This document shows, in pieces, positions 34,940-42,902 of a DNA stretch of 64,000 bases. Numbering within the stretch: the stretch's first letter is position 1; the number at the start of each line of letters is the position of its first letter. A program made the translations under genes and the position numbers. Origin of the DNA: Clostridia bacterium (GTDB lineage Bacteria; Bacillota; Clostridia; Peptostreptococcales; Anaerovoracaceae); contig CABJAP010000014.1 in the NCBI GenBank assembly GCA_902363595.1, forward strand, positions 1 to 64,000. Direction: 5' to 3'. The notes below the pieces were generated by a model. That model was not told the DNA's origin. It searched no databases and saw only the letters and a program-made list of their open reading frames with translations.

Positions 34940-36007
34940 TTATTTCCAGTGCGTCTGGTGCTTTTCGCCATTCTGACGCGCCTTGCTTTCCGCCAGCAGG
35001 CAAATCATTTCAAAAGCAAGCCCTGCGGCCAGGCAAGCCGACTGTCCGGTCACGTCGTAGTCCGGGCTGAGTTCCATTAGGTCAGCGCCGACAATATTCA
35101 TGCCGTACATTCCTCTGATGACATCCCGAACTTCCCTTCCAAACAGGCCGAACGGTTCAGGAAGCGTTGTTCCCGGCATCTCGCCGCAGTCAATGCAGTC
35201 GGTATCGATTGTCAGGTAGCATGGGTAATCGCCGATAATCCGCTTGATTTCACTTACCACGTAGGGGATTCCCTTTTCCTGGGCTTCATCGACCATAATT
35301 CTTCTCATGCCGCTGTTTGTTGAAAAGTCGCAGCGGATAATTCCTCTGCCTCTCTGGCCAACCTGAACCATCTTTTCCGGCGCGATATAGCCGCCGCAGG
35401 CAGCGTTCTGGAATAAGGACGCATCACTTACTGCCGCGCCCTGAAAGTCAATACTTGTGTCTCCGTGAGCGTCCATATGTACGACAGCCAAAGGCTCATC
35501 CTTGCCAAGTCCTTTTAAGATCGCGTATGTACAAGTATGTTCACCGCCGATGGTCAAAGGCACGATTCCTTTATCCTTGAATTCTCCGTATAAGTCAGCG
35601 ATTTCTTCCAGGTTGGCTCTTAGATTGTATGGATCGTTAACAAATTCCACATCGCCATAGTCTACGATGCTGCACATATCATATGGGCATAAATTATTGT
35701 AGTAGTTGACCAGATTTCGATCAAGGCCCCAGAATCTTACGGCTTTGGGGGCGTTTCTTGTGCCCGGTCTTGGGTTGGGTACGCCAAGATCCATGGGCAA
35801 TCCCACCAGAGCGATGTCAACACCATCCAGATCCCGGCTGTACGGCGATCTGAAAAGGCCTAATTGAGGAACGTTGTTGCTGACGAGTTCCACCCCCTCT
35901 GCCTCCGCTCTCTTATAGAACGCCCTCACGTCCGGATTGTCTACGTCCCACAAGCCTTTTCCTTCAACCAGTTTCTTGCAAGCTTCAATTCTTTCTTGTT
36001 TGTTCAT
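34940..36007 (-). CDS. Ureohydrolase (agmatinase/guanidino-acid hydrolase family)
   Basis: 355 residues. The binuclear manganese site is visible: GGEHTCTYA (first His), VVHMDAHGDTSID (D-A-H-x-D) and TIDTDCIDCGEMPGT (the D-x-D-x-x-D strand), followed by PEPFGLFGREVRDVIRGM and VGADLMELSPDYD. Enzymes of this fold release urea from agmatine, guanidinobutyrate, 3-guanidinopropionate or related compounds. ATG with AGGAGGAG upstream and 36 bases after the BCCT transporter gene, so one operon under a sigma-54 promoter. With a zwitterion importer and a beta-alanine pathway close by, 3-guanidinopropionate (giving beta-alanine + urea) is an attractive substrate, but unproven. Confidence 0.88.
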   Translation of the reverse strand: MNKQERIEACKKLVEGKGLWDVDNPDVRAFYKRAEAEGVELVSNNVPQLGLFRSPYSRDLDGVDIALVGLPMDLGVPNPRPGTRNAPKAVRFWGLDRNLVNYYNNLCPYDMCSIVDYGDVEFVNDPYNLRANLEEIADLYGEFKDKGIVPLTIGGEHTCTYAILKGLGKDEPLAVVHMDAHGDTSIDFQGAAVSDASLFQNAACGGYIAPEKMVQVGQRGRGIIRCDFSTNSGMRRIMVDEAQEKGIPYVVSEIKRIIGDYPCYLTIDTDCIDCGEMPGTTLPEPFGLFGREVRDVIRGMYGMNIVGADLMELSPDYDVTGQSACLAAGLAFEMICLLAESKARQNGEKHQTHWK

Positions 36008-36043
36008 TTTTTCTCCTCCTCTCGCGAGTTAATACAGTAAATT

Positions 36044-37561
36044 TTAATTGTTATCTTCTTTAAACCATCTGAACAGCCCGATCAGCATACCGATTATGAT
36101 AAACAGGAATGGTACCGATAATACGATGCACACCGTCTTGATGGCTGTGAAAGGCGCTCCTGCAAACATGATTGACAGCGGAACTAAGGTCAATACGAGG
36201 CACCAGATTACCCGGAATCTTGGATTGGGATTTCCTTCTGCGTCAAGCTTCTTAGTCGCGGATGCCGCCAGCGTAAAGGACGCTGAATCCAGCGATGTCG
36301 TCAGCAGGCCGATTGTTACTAAGGTAAATGCAATTGGTAAGATTACACTTCCGCCCGGAAGGGTTCCCAGAAGTTCAAATAATCCTGCATTTACATCGGC
36401 AGCCTTAGAAAGCTCGTATGCGCCGGTCAGTTCTGCGTTCAGCCCGAATCCGCCGTTGATGGAAAACATGATCCATATGCCGCCGGTAATACCGATCAAG
36501 CAGGTTATGATCATCTGTCTTAAGGTTCTTCCTTTTGATATTTTAGTAATGAAAATGCCCATCATGGCCGCATAGTTTAGCGCTAATGTGAATAGGAAGA
36601 TTGTATTCAGTTCCGGGAATCCTGTCTGCGCTACCGGATCCGTATAGGTACTCATCTGAACGTAATTCTGGAACATTTTTCCTAAGCTGTACGTGAATTC
36701 TTTCCAGATAAACTGCGTCGGGCCGACTATGAATATAAATGCAATAAAGATGATGGAAAGATACATGGTCAAATCGCTCAGCCGCTTCATGCCTTTCTTT
36801 ATGCCCACAAGGGATGTGATGGTGAAAATCACTGCAATAATCAGCAATACGATTACGTTTGTTGTAAAGTTTGCTTCCATCCCAAAGATTTTGCCAAGAC
36901 CCGCGGTTACAAGGGGAACTCCGACTCCCAGCGATACGCCAAGGCCGCCGACAATGCTAAGGATTGTAAGCCCGTCAATGATTCTTGCCAGAGGCCGCTT
37001 ATATTTGAAATTACCCAGCATTTCTTCACATACTGCGCCTACCCGCAACACTGGAATTTTGCGCACATAGAAGGCATAGGCCATTGATACGGCTGTCATG
37101 ATAAAGATTACCTGACAGCTGAACCCCCAGTGGAAGAAGGTGTACGTCATCGACATCTCAGCAGCTTCCTGTGAATAAGGTTCAATGGAAAACGCCGGTG
37201 CGGCATAATAATAGGACCATTCAACAAATGAGTAAAAAATTGCGGTTGCTGCCAGCGAAGCGCAGAGCATCATGCCGATATAGCTAAATGTGGAATACTC
37301 CGGATCGCCCTCTCCCAGCTTGACCTTTCCGTGCTTGCTAAAAGCCAGGTACAAGCAAAAGAACAAGCCGATGAAAACAAACCATAGAATTGGCGGGCCC
37401 ATTACCGCGGTAACTTTGTTGAAAACTGCATTTACCACGTTTAGCGTTTGGTCCGGCTTTATGCACATAAAAGCCACGAATATCGCTACCAGTATGATGC
37501 AGATCAGCGATATCGGTTTGTCGGATATCGCCTTTGATTTGGTGTTCAAATTCTTCTCCAT
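36044..37561 (-). CDS. BCCT family transporter
   Basis: 505 residues with 12 hydrophobic segments. The BCCT signature is present: SFVEWSYYYAAPAFSIEPYSQEA and TYTFFHWGFSCQVIFIM (Trp-rich helix 4/8 region), GLGVSLGVGVPLVTAGL and the late SLDSASFTLAASATKKLD. BCCT proteins import betaine, choline, carnitine or other zwitterions, mostly Na+-coupled, some as exchangers. It lies directly upstream of the ureohydrolase gene and behind a perfect sigma-54 promoter, so the cargo is probably a guanidino acid. N- and C-terminal extensions are short, which argues against an osmosensing role. Confidence 0.92.
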   Translation of the reverse strand: MEKNLNTKSKAISDKPISLICIILVAIFVAFMCIKPDQTLNVVNAVFNKVTAVMGPPILWFVFIGLFFCLYLAFSKHGKVKLGEGDPEYSTFSYIGMMLCASLAATAIFYSFVEWSYYYAAPAFSIEPYSQEAAEMSMTYTFFHWGFSCQVIFIMTAVSMAYAFYVRKIPVLRVGAVCEEMLGNFKYKRPLARIIDGLTILSIVGGLGVSLGVGVPLVTAGLGKIFGMEANFTTNVIVLLIIAVIFTITSLVGIKKGMKRLSDLTMYLSIIFIAFIFIVGPTQFIWKEFTYSLGKMFQNYVQMSTYTDPVAQTGFPELNTIFLFTLALNYAAMMGIFITKISKGRTLRQMIITCLIGITGGIWIMFSINGGFGLNAELTGAYELSKAADVNAGLFELLGTLPGGSVILPIAFTLVTIGLLTTSLDSASFTLAASATKKLDAEGNPNPRFRVIWCLVLTLVPLSIMFAGAPFTAIKTVCIVLSVPFLFIIIGMLIGLFRWFKEDNN

Positions 37562-37607
37562 AACATTTCTCCTTTCTCGATTCCTGTTTTATTATCTACT
37601 ATTAATC

Positions 37608-37622
37608 GCAACAAGTGTGCCA
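37608..37622 (-). promoter_or_regulatory. Perfect sigma-54 promoter of the BCCT-ureohydrolase operon
   Basis: Minus strand TGGCACACTTGTTGC matches TGGCAC-N5-TTGC completely. The predicted start near 37596 leaves a ~35-base leader before the BCCT ATG (AAAGGAGAAATGTT). Confidence 0.88.
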
Positions 37623-37683
37623 ACTCCTAAAACCATTGAAATTCCAACCTTTCTTTTAATATGAATTTTCATAAAACAAAATA

Positions 37684-37705
37684 GGAAGGTCATGTCTGAC
37701 CTTCC
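37684..37705 (-). terminator. Hairpin between activator and BCCT genes: terminator and/or UAS
   Basis: GGAAGGTCA (37684-37692) and TGACCTTCC (37697-37705) pair perfectly. On the minus strand the stem follows the activator stop and is succeeded by TATTTTGTTTT, so it can terminate that gene. Its symmetry and location ~65 bases upstream of the -24 element also allow an enhancer role. Confidence 0.6.
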
Positions 37706-37769
37706 CGTTACCTGTAATTTTATTCCTGTCCGAAGAACGGCTTAAAGTTTCAATTGTCTTTATCACGTG

Positions 37770-39257
37770 TCAGTTTTGGCCTTCAAGGTCATGATTGATC
37801 TTTGCAGTAAAATGCAATCCATGCTTTCGAAGTCTGCGTTTTAATGTACTCTCTGAAATTCCAATTTTTTCGGCCATTTCTTTTATGGTTGTGTATTTAC
37901 CTATTATTTTTTTCAAATACTCGCCCTCAAAGGCATCCATTGCGTCAATGTAACTGCCATTGATTTCGAAAATAGTATTTATGCCTGCGTCGGTAAAATT
38001 GGGCATGGCCCGCATGACGTCCTCGATACCAATTTCAGCCTTTGGCGTGACAACCACCAGCCTTTCCATGATATTGGCTAATTCCCTCACATTTCCCGGC
38101 CAGGAATAACTGTATAATCCGTTCACGGCCTCTTGTGAAATGGTTTTCCGATATCCGTGCTTTTCGTTATATCGTTTTAAAAACAAGTCTATGAAATCAA
38201 AAAGATCTTCTTTTCTCTCCCTAAGGGGCGGCAATTTCACCGGCACGACGTTAAGTCTATAATAAAGATCTTCTCGAAAGAGCTTCTTTTCGACCATTTC
38301 TTCCAAATCTCTGTTGGTCGCAGCTATAATTCTTATGTCTACCTTTTTTTCTTCTACACTTCCTACTGGCAGAAAGGTACTGTCCTGCACCAGCCTCAAG
38401 AGCTTAGTCTGTAAATTCAGCGGCATCTCACCGATCTCGTCCAAGAACAGCGTTCCTTTATCTGCCGCTTCCGCCAGGCCCACTTTCCCCTTCTGGCTTG
38501 CGCCTGTAAAAGAATTTTTTTCGTATCCAAATAGTTCTGATTCCAAGAGCGATTCTGACAAAGCGCCGCAGTCTATTTTTATAAAAGGTTCCTCTTTTCT
38601 CAAGCTATGCTTGTGAATCCAATTGGCGAAAACATCTTTACCCACACCCGATTCTCCGATGATCAGAACGGATACTTCAGATGGCGCAATCCTTTGCAAA
38701 AGGTTCATATTTTCCTGCATTTTGCTATTGCTGCTAGTAAGCAAATTGTCTTCGGCATTTCGCTTTTTAATGGCCTCCAGTTCTTTTTTGTATTTTTCCA
38801 GCTGTTTCATCACAACTTTTTTGTCGTGCTTAATTTGGGCCAGCTCTGTTACATCTCTTTCGTTAATATATACCCACTTTATTTTACCGTTCTTAAAAGC
38901 AGGAACCCCTGTAATCACCAGCTGCCGGCCGCCTTTGAACTGCATGATGGTCTCTTTTTTCTTTGATTTGAAAACTTTGACGGTAACGGATGTTTCGTAG
39001 ATTCCCTCTTCCAGTAAATCAGATGCGTACCGTCCGAGAATATATTCCTTATCCACTTCTTCCAAGATTTCCGCGGCGTGGTTCATATATACAATTCTTC
39101 CCATTTCATCGGCTATAATGATCCCGTCATACGACGCTTCAAAAAAGTTTTTCCAGTCATCGTGAAATAGTTCGAAAATCTTTACCATAACCCCATCTTC
39201 ACTTGTTTTCGTCTGTACAGTCTTATCGCATTGTCCATTTTTCACATCAAACACCAC
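37770..39257 (-). CDS. Second sigma-54-dependent activator with PAS sensor
   Basis: 495 residues in the longest frame. PAS domain at ~35-145 (SYDGIIIADEMGRIVYMNHAAEIL), coiled coil ~150-175, AAA+ core with IIGESGVGKDVFANWIH, Walker B LFLDEIGEMPLNLQ and LYYRLNVVPVKLPPLRERKED, and a Fis-like C-terminal helix-turn-helix (TTIKEMAEKIGISESTLKRRL). The sigma-54 contact loop reads NSFTGAS rather than GAFTGA, a mild deviation. The start is uncertain: the first in-frame codons are GTG, downstream of GGAAGGGG. It is adjacent to the BCCT-ureohydrolase operon with its sigma-54 promoter and probably activates it. Confidence 0.9.
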   Translation of the reverse strand: MVFDVKNGQCDKTVQTKTSEDGVMVKIFELFHDDWKNFFEASYDGIIIADEMGRIVYMNHAAEILEEVDKEYILGRYASDLLEEGIYETSVTVKVFKSKKKETIMQFKGGRQLVITGVPAFKNGKIKWVYINERDVTELAQIKHDKKVVMKQLEKYKKELEAIKKRNAEDNLLTSSNSKMQENMNLLQRIAPSEVSVLIIGESGVGKDVFANWIHKHSLRKEEPFIKIDCGALSESLLESELFGYEKNSFTGASQKGKVGLAEAADKGTLFLDEIGEMPLNLQTKLLRLVQDSTFLPVGSVEEKKVDIRIIAATNRDLEEMVEKKLFREDLYYRLNVVPVKLPPLRERKEDLFDFIDLFLKRYNEKHGYRKTISQEAVNGLYSYSWPGNVRELANIMERLVVVTPKAEIGIEDVMRAMPNFTDAGINTIFEINGSYIDAMDAFEGEYLKKIIGKYTTIKEMAEKIGISESTLKRRLRKHGLHFTAKINHDLEGQN

Positions 39258-39267
39258 CCCTTCCGTT

Positions 39268-39287
39268 TTGCAATATATTTATTGCAA
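39268..39287. promoter_or_regulatory. Palindromic operator between divergent activator and XRE genes
   Basis: TTGCAATA (39268-39275) and TATTGCAA (39280-39287) flank TATT. It sits 11 bases upstream of the activator frame and ~70 upstream of the XRE gene. An autoregulatory site for either protein is likely. Confidence 0.45.
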
Positions 39288-39358
39288 TTATACAAAACAT
39301 TTGTACTAGAATCAATAATAATGCGCATAATGTCCAATGAAAGGTTTGGTGATTCCAT

Positions 39359-39613
39359 ATGCCCCAAAAGCTGAAGCAAAGCAGGGATATTTCCATAGGC
39401 GAAAACCTGAAAAGATTAAGAAACGAGGCCCAGATGACACAAGAGCAGGTAGTGGCCCAATTACAACTTCGCAACTTGCCTACATCCCGAAGTTCCTACT
39501 CTCAAATAGAATCCGGCACTTACAATATCCGGATCGGTGAATTAATCGCATTGGTCGAAATTTTTCATACTGATTATAATACCATTTTTAACGGGCTGAA
39601 CGATGAGGAATGA
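39359..39613 (+). CDS. Small XRE family DNA-binding protein
   Basis: 84 residues. The HTH reads IGENLKRLRNEAQMTQEQVVAQL followed by SRSSYSQIESGTYNIRIGELIALVEIF, a Cro/CI-type domain occupying the whole protein. An AAAGG lies 11 bases before the ATG. Its layout (extra residues between helices 2 and 3, RSSYSQIESG) is nearly the same as in the XRE protein at 44229-44477, so the two are relatives. A terminator follows at 39722-39767. Confidence 0.8.
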   Translation: MPQKLKQSRDISIGENLKRLRNEAQMTQEQVVAQLQLRNLPTSRSSYSQIESGTYNIRIGELIALVEIFHTDYNTIFNGLNDEE

Positions 39614-39721
39614 CCCATGGGATGGAGTATGCGGCAAAATTTACTGCATCTGAATCTTTCCCTGAAGAACAACACAGTCATATCTCTATGTTAGTATCAA
39701 ACCAGTATCACAGGCACACAC

Positions 39722-39767
39722 AAAAACTCTCAACTGTTGTATATTCAACGTATGAGAGTTTTGTTTT
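39722..39767 (+). terminator. Terminator downstream of the XRE gene
   Basis: AAAAACTCTCA (39722-39732) pairs with TGAGAGTTTT (39753-39762), followed by GTTTTTG. The surrounding 39614-40573 gap (960 bases) holds this terminator, two copies of an element-end repeat and one tiny antitoxin-like gene. Confidence 0.7.
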
Positions 39768-39774
39768 TGCTATT

Positions 39775-39885
39775 CTCGGCAAGTCCAGGGGTGGAACTAA
39801 ATATATCTGTTTAGTTTTGGTGCTTTTCAAACTGGAGTTTTATTTCTATTGTGTACATTATTGGGGCTTTTGGATTTTTTGTTGC
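39775..39885 (+). repeat. Element-end repeat, copy A
   Basis: Imperfect direct copy of 40375-40476, offset by ~590-600 bases. Common blocks are CTCGGCAAGT, ACTAAATATAT, AGTTTTATTTCTATT and the 20-mer ending in TTTTTTGTTGC (39866-39885). It probably marks the end of an earlier or deleted integrated element. Confidence 0.65.
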
Positions 39886-40065
39886 AGATTCTCAAGATAA
39901 ATGCATCTATATTGGCCTGGCATTATAAATCGAATAGATCAGAATGAGTCCCTGTATCAACTAAAGTCAACGTCAACTACAGAATCCAATAACACAATGT
40001 CCAACCCCGGCTTCTTTGCACGCTTGAGCCTTTTTTAAACCTGCCAGTCAATACTAATTGATAAG

Positions 40066-40206
40066 TCATAAATCAAGGTCCTCTAAAGCTTCCGAAAAAC
40101 TAGTATACTTTTTAGTGTCCGGATCTCTGCTGATTTTCTTTGCTTCCTCCATCGCTTGCTTTTTCAGCTCCTCATCAATCCTTATTTGTGTTGGTACTGT
40201 CGCCAT
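40066..40206 (-). pseudogene. Shortened RelB/DinJ-type antitoxin gene
   Basis: A 46-residue protein below the usual ORF length cut-off, with GGGAGGTG before its ATG and a TTGACA/TTTAAT promoter (17-base spacing) upstream. The start MATVPTQIRIDEELKKQA is the ribbon-helix-helix beginning of DinJ/RelB antitoxins, and EAKKISRDPDTKKYTSFSEALEDLDL is their usual C-terminal toxin-wrapping tail. The ~40 residues that normally lie between are missing, so an in-frame internal deletion is inferred. No toxin gene is adjacent. Confidence 0.6.
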
Positions 40207-40296
40207 AACCACACCTCCCTTTAATACAATTAAAGGCATTTTGATTTACATTGTCAATCGTTTGTATTTTTTGATCTTCTGATGTAGATAATTCAA

Positions 40297-40331
40297 AAAT
40301 GACAAGCAATCCTACAGACTGCCTGTCATTT
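40297..40331. terminator. Hairpin upstream of the antitoxin remnant
   Basis: AAATGACAAGCAAT and ACTGCCTGTCATTT pair with two mismatches, and T/A-rich tails flank both sides. It could be a terminator; no gene clearly uses it. Confidence 0.35.
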
Positions 40332-40374
40332 AAAATAATTCATGTCAAATTTTCATCACTCGAACTCGGCAAGT

Positions 40375-40476
40375 TCTGTGGTGTCACTAAATATATTTGT
40401 TGAGCTTTGGTACCTTTTTAGGCCGAAGTTTTATTTCTATTATATAGATTATTTGAGCTTTTGGATTTTTTGTTGC
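40375..40476 (+). repeat. Element-end repeat, copy B
   Basis: Second copy of the 39775-39885 repeat, running directly into the candidate left attachment site at 40471-40489. Confidence 0.65.
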
Positions 40477-40489
40477 CAAAGTGTTGCCA
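40471..40489 (+). repeat. Candidate left attachment site (attL) of the mobilizable element
   Basis: TGTTGCCAAAGTGTTGCCA matches the right-hand TGTTGCCAAATCGTTGCCA (51604-51622) at 17 of 19 positions, in direct orientation. Similarity extends leftwards (CTTTTGGATTTTT against CTTTGAGGGTTTTA). Between the two lie all the integrase, mobilization and cargo genes. Confidence 0.5.
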
Positions 40490-40573
40490 TAGCTTTTGTT
40501 AAAAAATCATTTCACAAATCAGTTAATTATGGCAGCCATTTTTATTATTTTGATCCCAGATGCCCACTTGTCT

Positions 40574-42130
40574 TTATAATATCACTTTACGAAAATTCTT
40601 AGATCCGCAAATAGGGCAAATATTATATGTACCATGAATAGCATCAAAATCACAAGAAAAACAATCTTCACAAAACATATAGTCCCTTGTCGAAATCGCA
40701 TCTCTTTTATTATCAATCATGATTTTTAGATATTGTTTACTAGAGTTATCTCCCAAAATGAAGTCTGGTAAAATAAATAATGAGGTTTTTAATTTTAAAA
40801 ATCGCTCGTCACTCCTATCTAATTCAGCATAATTATAGTCATCGTATAAAAATAATACATATCTACGTTCATGTTCATATTCCCATTTTTTATCTTTTAC
40901 TGATAATATCCAATATTGTAAAATTTCTTCTAAAAATACGTTCTTTTCGTCTGGCCTCAAATCAAACTTATCTATAATAGTACATAAATAATTGATTTCC
41001 TGCTTTGCCTCTTGCACATTATAAATCACATCATACGAGACCACTTGTGAGAAAAAGGGTATTGCTTTATTATCTTTACTTCTCCTCATCCAAATTGGAG
41101 CAAGTAACTCTGCGATTCTCTCGTCTTTATAACCATAGATACATTGACCATATCTACCGCTCATATCATCATTTTTTATTGTCTTACTAAATGATGATAC
41201 ATAGTAATCTCTTTTAGGTGTAAAATCTATATTCTTTGCCCAATCGAAATCTAACCACTGTTTATTGGCGTATAACTCCGGCACTACTTTTAGTTCACGT
41301 TTATCATTCAGATACTCAATTTTCTGCATCCAAATTTCGTGATTTCGTGTACTGCTTTCAGCAACTTCTTTTGAAATATATTTGCATATGTAATTGTCAT
41401 TATAGTTATTTCGTGACTTTAAAATATAATTGCTAATAGTTGTCATCAAGACCCCTTTTAAGGGTCTTTTCATTGCAGACTCCTTATTCAACTTTACTAG
41501 TTTTGCTTCCAAACCAAATAATTTTGACAAATCATCTCGGGAAAATGCCCATATACCAGTCCTTTTTTTACTTCGGAAATAGCTTATATCATTTATCATA
41601 GTTACGTAAGCATGCGTAAGGTTAAAAACAGTTTCTTCTGATGAATCTACTTGTAATGCTTGATTTACAATATCAATAATCTGATCCGCCAAATTTCTAT
41701 TTTTCAAAACCGTGAACTGCTGATATGCGATATAATAAAGCTTTAATGATGGCAAAAGATGCTTATATTGTCCAATTTCTGACGACTGTGAAAATTCTTC
41801 TACCATTTGTAAAATCATTTTCTGTCTTCTGGTAGTAATCCCAATAATTTCATATAAATATGCTTTTAACGTATTCAGATTTATCATGCCGGCATATAAA
41901 TATAAAACATTAATCATTGCGACTTCATAATCTGTGATTCGATGAAGCCCTAAATAGGGCCGCTGGTTCAAATCATAGTCACTAACCAATGATACAAGAA
42001 CTTCTTTCGTTTCATACCCTGGGTTATCAATAAATTTTACTATGCCATTATATATATTTTCTAAAGCACATTCTTTTTGATTTGCAGGCCAATCTGATGG
42101 TTTAGATACCTCTATACCAATATCATCCAT
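40574..42130 (-). CDS. DUF2971-like protein with C-terminal zinc ribbon
   Basis: 518 residues. Residues ~300-470 fit the DUF2971 pattern (YYVSSFSKTIKNDDMSGRYGQCIYGY, WEYEHERRYVLF). The C-terminus has two Cys pairs, CEDCFSC and CPICGSKNF, forming a zinc ribbon. The N-terminal ~250 residues are helical and unrecognised. DUF2971 proteins have no firmly established activity but recur in defence-type gene clusters. Last gene of a three-gene leftward operon (76 bases after the HEPN gene), low-GC like the rest of the element cargo. Confidence 0.6.
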   Translation of the reverse strand: MDDIGIEVSKPSDWPANQKECALENIYNGIVKFIDNPGYETKEVLVSLVSDYDLNQRPYLGLHRITDYEVAMINVLYLYAGMINLNTLKAYLYEIIGITTRRQKMILQMVEEFSQSSEIGQYKHLLPSLKLYYIAYQQFTVLKNRNLADQIIDIVNQALQVDSSEETVFNLTHAYVTMINDISYFRSKKRTGIWAFSRDDLSKLFGLEAKLVKLNKESAMKRPLKGVLMTTISNYILKSRNNYNDNYICKYISKEVAESSTRNHEIWMQKIEYLNDKRELKVVPELYANKQWLDFDWAKNIDFTPKRDYYVSSFSKTIKNDDMSGRYGQCIYGYKDERIAELLAPIWMRRSKDNKAIPFFSQVVSYDVIYNVQEAKQEINYLCTIIDKFDLRPDEKNVFLEEILQYWILSVKDKKWEYEHERRYVLFLYDDYNYAELDRSDERFLKLKTSLFILPDFILGDNSSKQYLKIMIDNKRDAISTRDYMFCEDCFSCDFDAIHGTYNICPICGSKNFRKVIL

Positions 42131-42206
42131 ATTGTAACTCCTTGGACTCTTAACTAATAGACTTTAACAATATTATTATACTATCAACGATTAACTTCTA
42201 ATATAA

Positions 42207-42902
42207 CTATGTATCTACACTGCATAAATATCTTTCATTATTTGCATAATCATAAACTATTCTTGTTATCCCAGTAAGAATAGCATTTACTCTTTCTTCC
42301 CAAGTACTGAGCTCTTGTCCACTAACACCTGCCCGGAAATCTCCATGAGCTATAGAATTCCGGCGATTCACCAAGCCATCAATATCATTATGATATTGAT
42401 CGAATAAATTTACAGGTAGACCAATCTTATATAAATTTTTCTGTAATACAATATACCATAAATTAGACTCCGTATCTATTACTTGATCCTCAACATATAA
42501 TTCCTCATCTTTAAAACTTTCAAGGGCCTCCAAAAAATCTATTCTGCGAAACAAGCGATGTAAATGTGTGTCATTAGGTAATGATTTTCGAAATATTTCG
42601 CATTTTCGGTCTAAATTCTCATATGCAAGAAATTCCTTATGCATACCTGCCACCATTAAACCCATGTCAACGTCTTTCCTTCTAAGTTTTTGAGAATTTA
42701 TATATTGTATATATGTTTGCAAACATATTTTTATATAGCCCTCCATATGCGAATAGAGCATCAAAACCAAACTTTTTCGGTATCTTTGTCTATCATTCTC
42801 TCCCATATTATTCATCTGATTTTTTAAAAATGCAAACTCCTCCTGACGCCAGGCCAACTCAGCTTCAAGATTTGCTCGCAATTCATCTGGCATCAAGGAC
42901 AT
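42207..42902 (-). CDS. MAE_28990/MAE_18760-like HEPN protein
   Basis: 231 residues, all helical. The pattern RKSLVLMLYSHMEGYIKICLQTYIQYIN near the start and GLVNRRNSIAHGDFRAGVS (R-x4-H in RNSIAH) towards the C-terminus match MAE_28990/MAE_18760-type HEPN domains, a superfamily that contains many ribonucleases of toxin-antitoxin and abortive-infection systems. The start lies 20 bases inside the DUF262 gene, so the two are translationally coupled. RNase activity is inferred from the motif. Confidence 0.75.
   Translation of the reverse strand: MSLMPDELRANLEAELAWRQEEFAFLKNQMNNMGENDRQRYRKSLVLMLYSHMEGYIKICLQTYIQYINSQKLRRKDVDMGLMVAGMHKEFLAYENLDRKCEIFRKSLPNDTHLHRLFRRIDFLEALESFKDEELYVEDQVIDTESNLWYIVLQKNLYKIGLPVNLFDQYHNDIDGLVNRRNSIAHGDFRAGVSGQELSTWEERVNAILTGITRIVYDYANNERYLCSVDT

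Noticed and set aside
39610..39900. 96-codon plus-strand frame after the XRE gene
   Set aside because: Runs through the terminator hairpin and the element-end repeat; aromatic-rich translation, no ribosome binding site.
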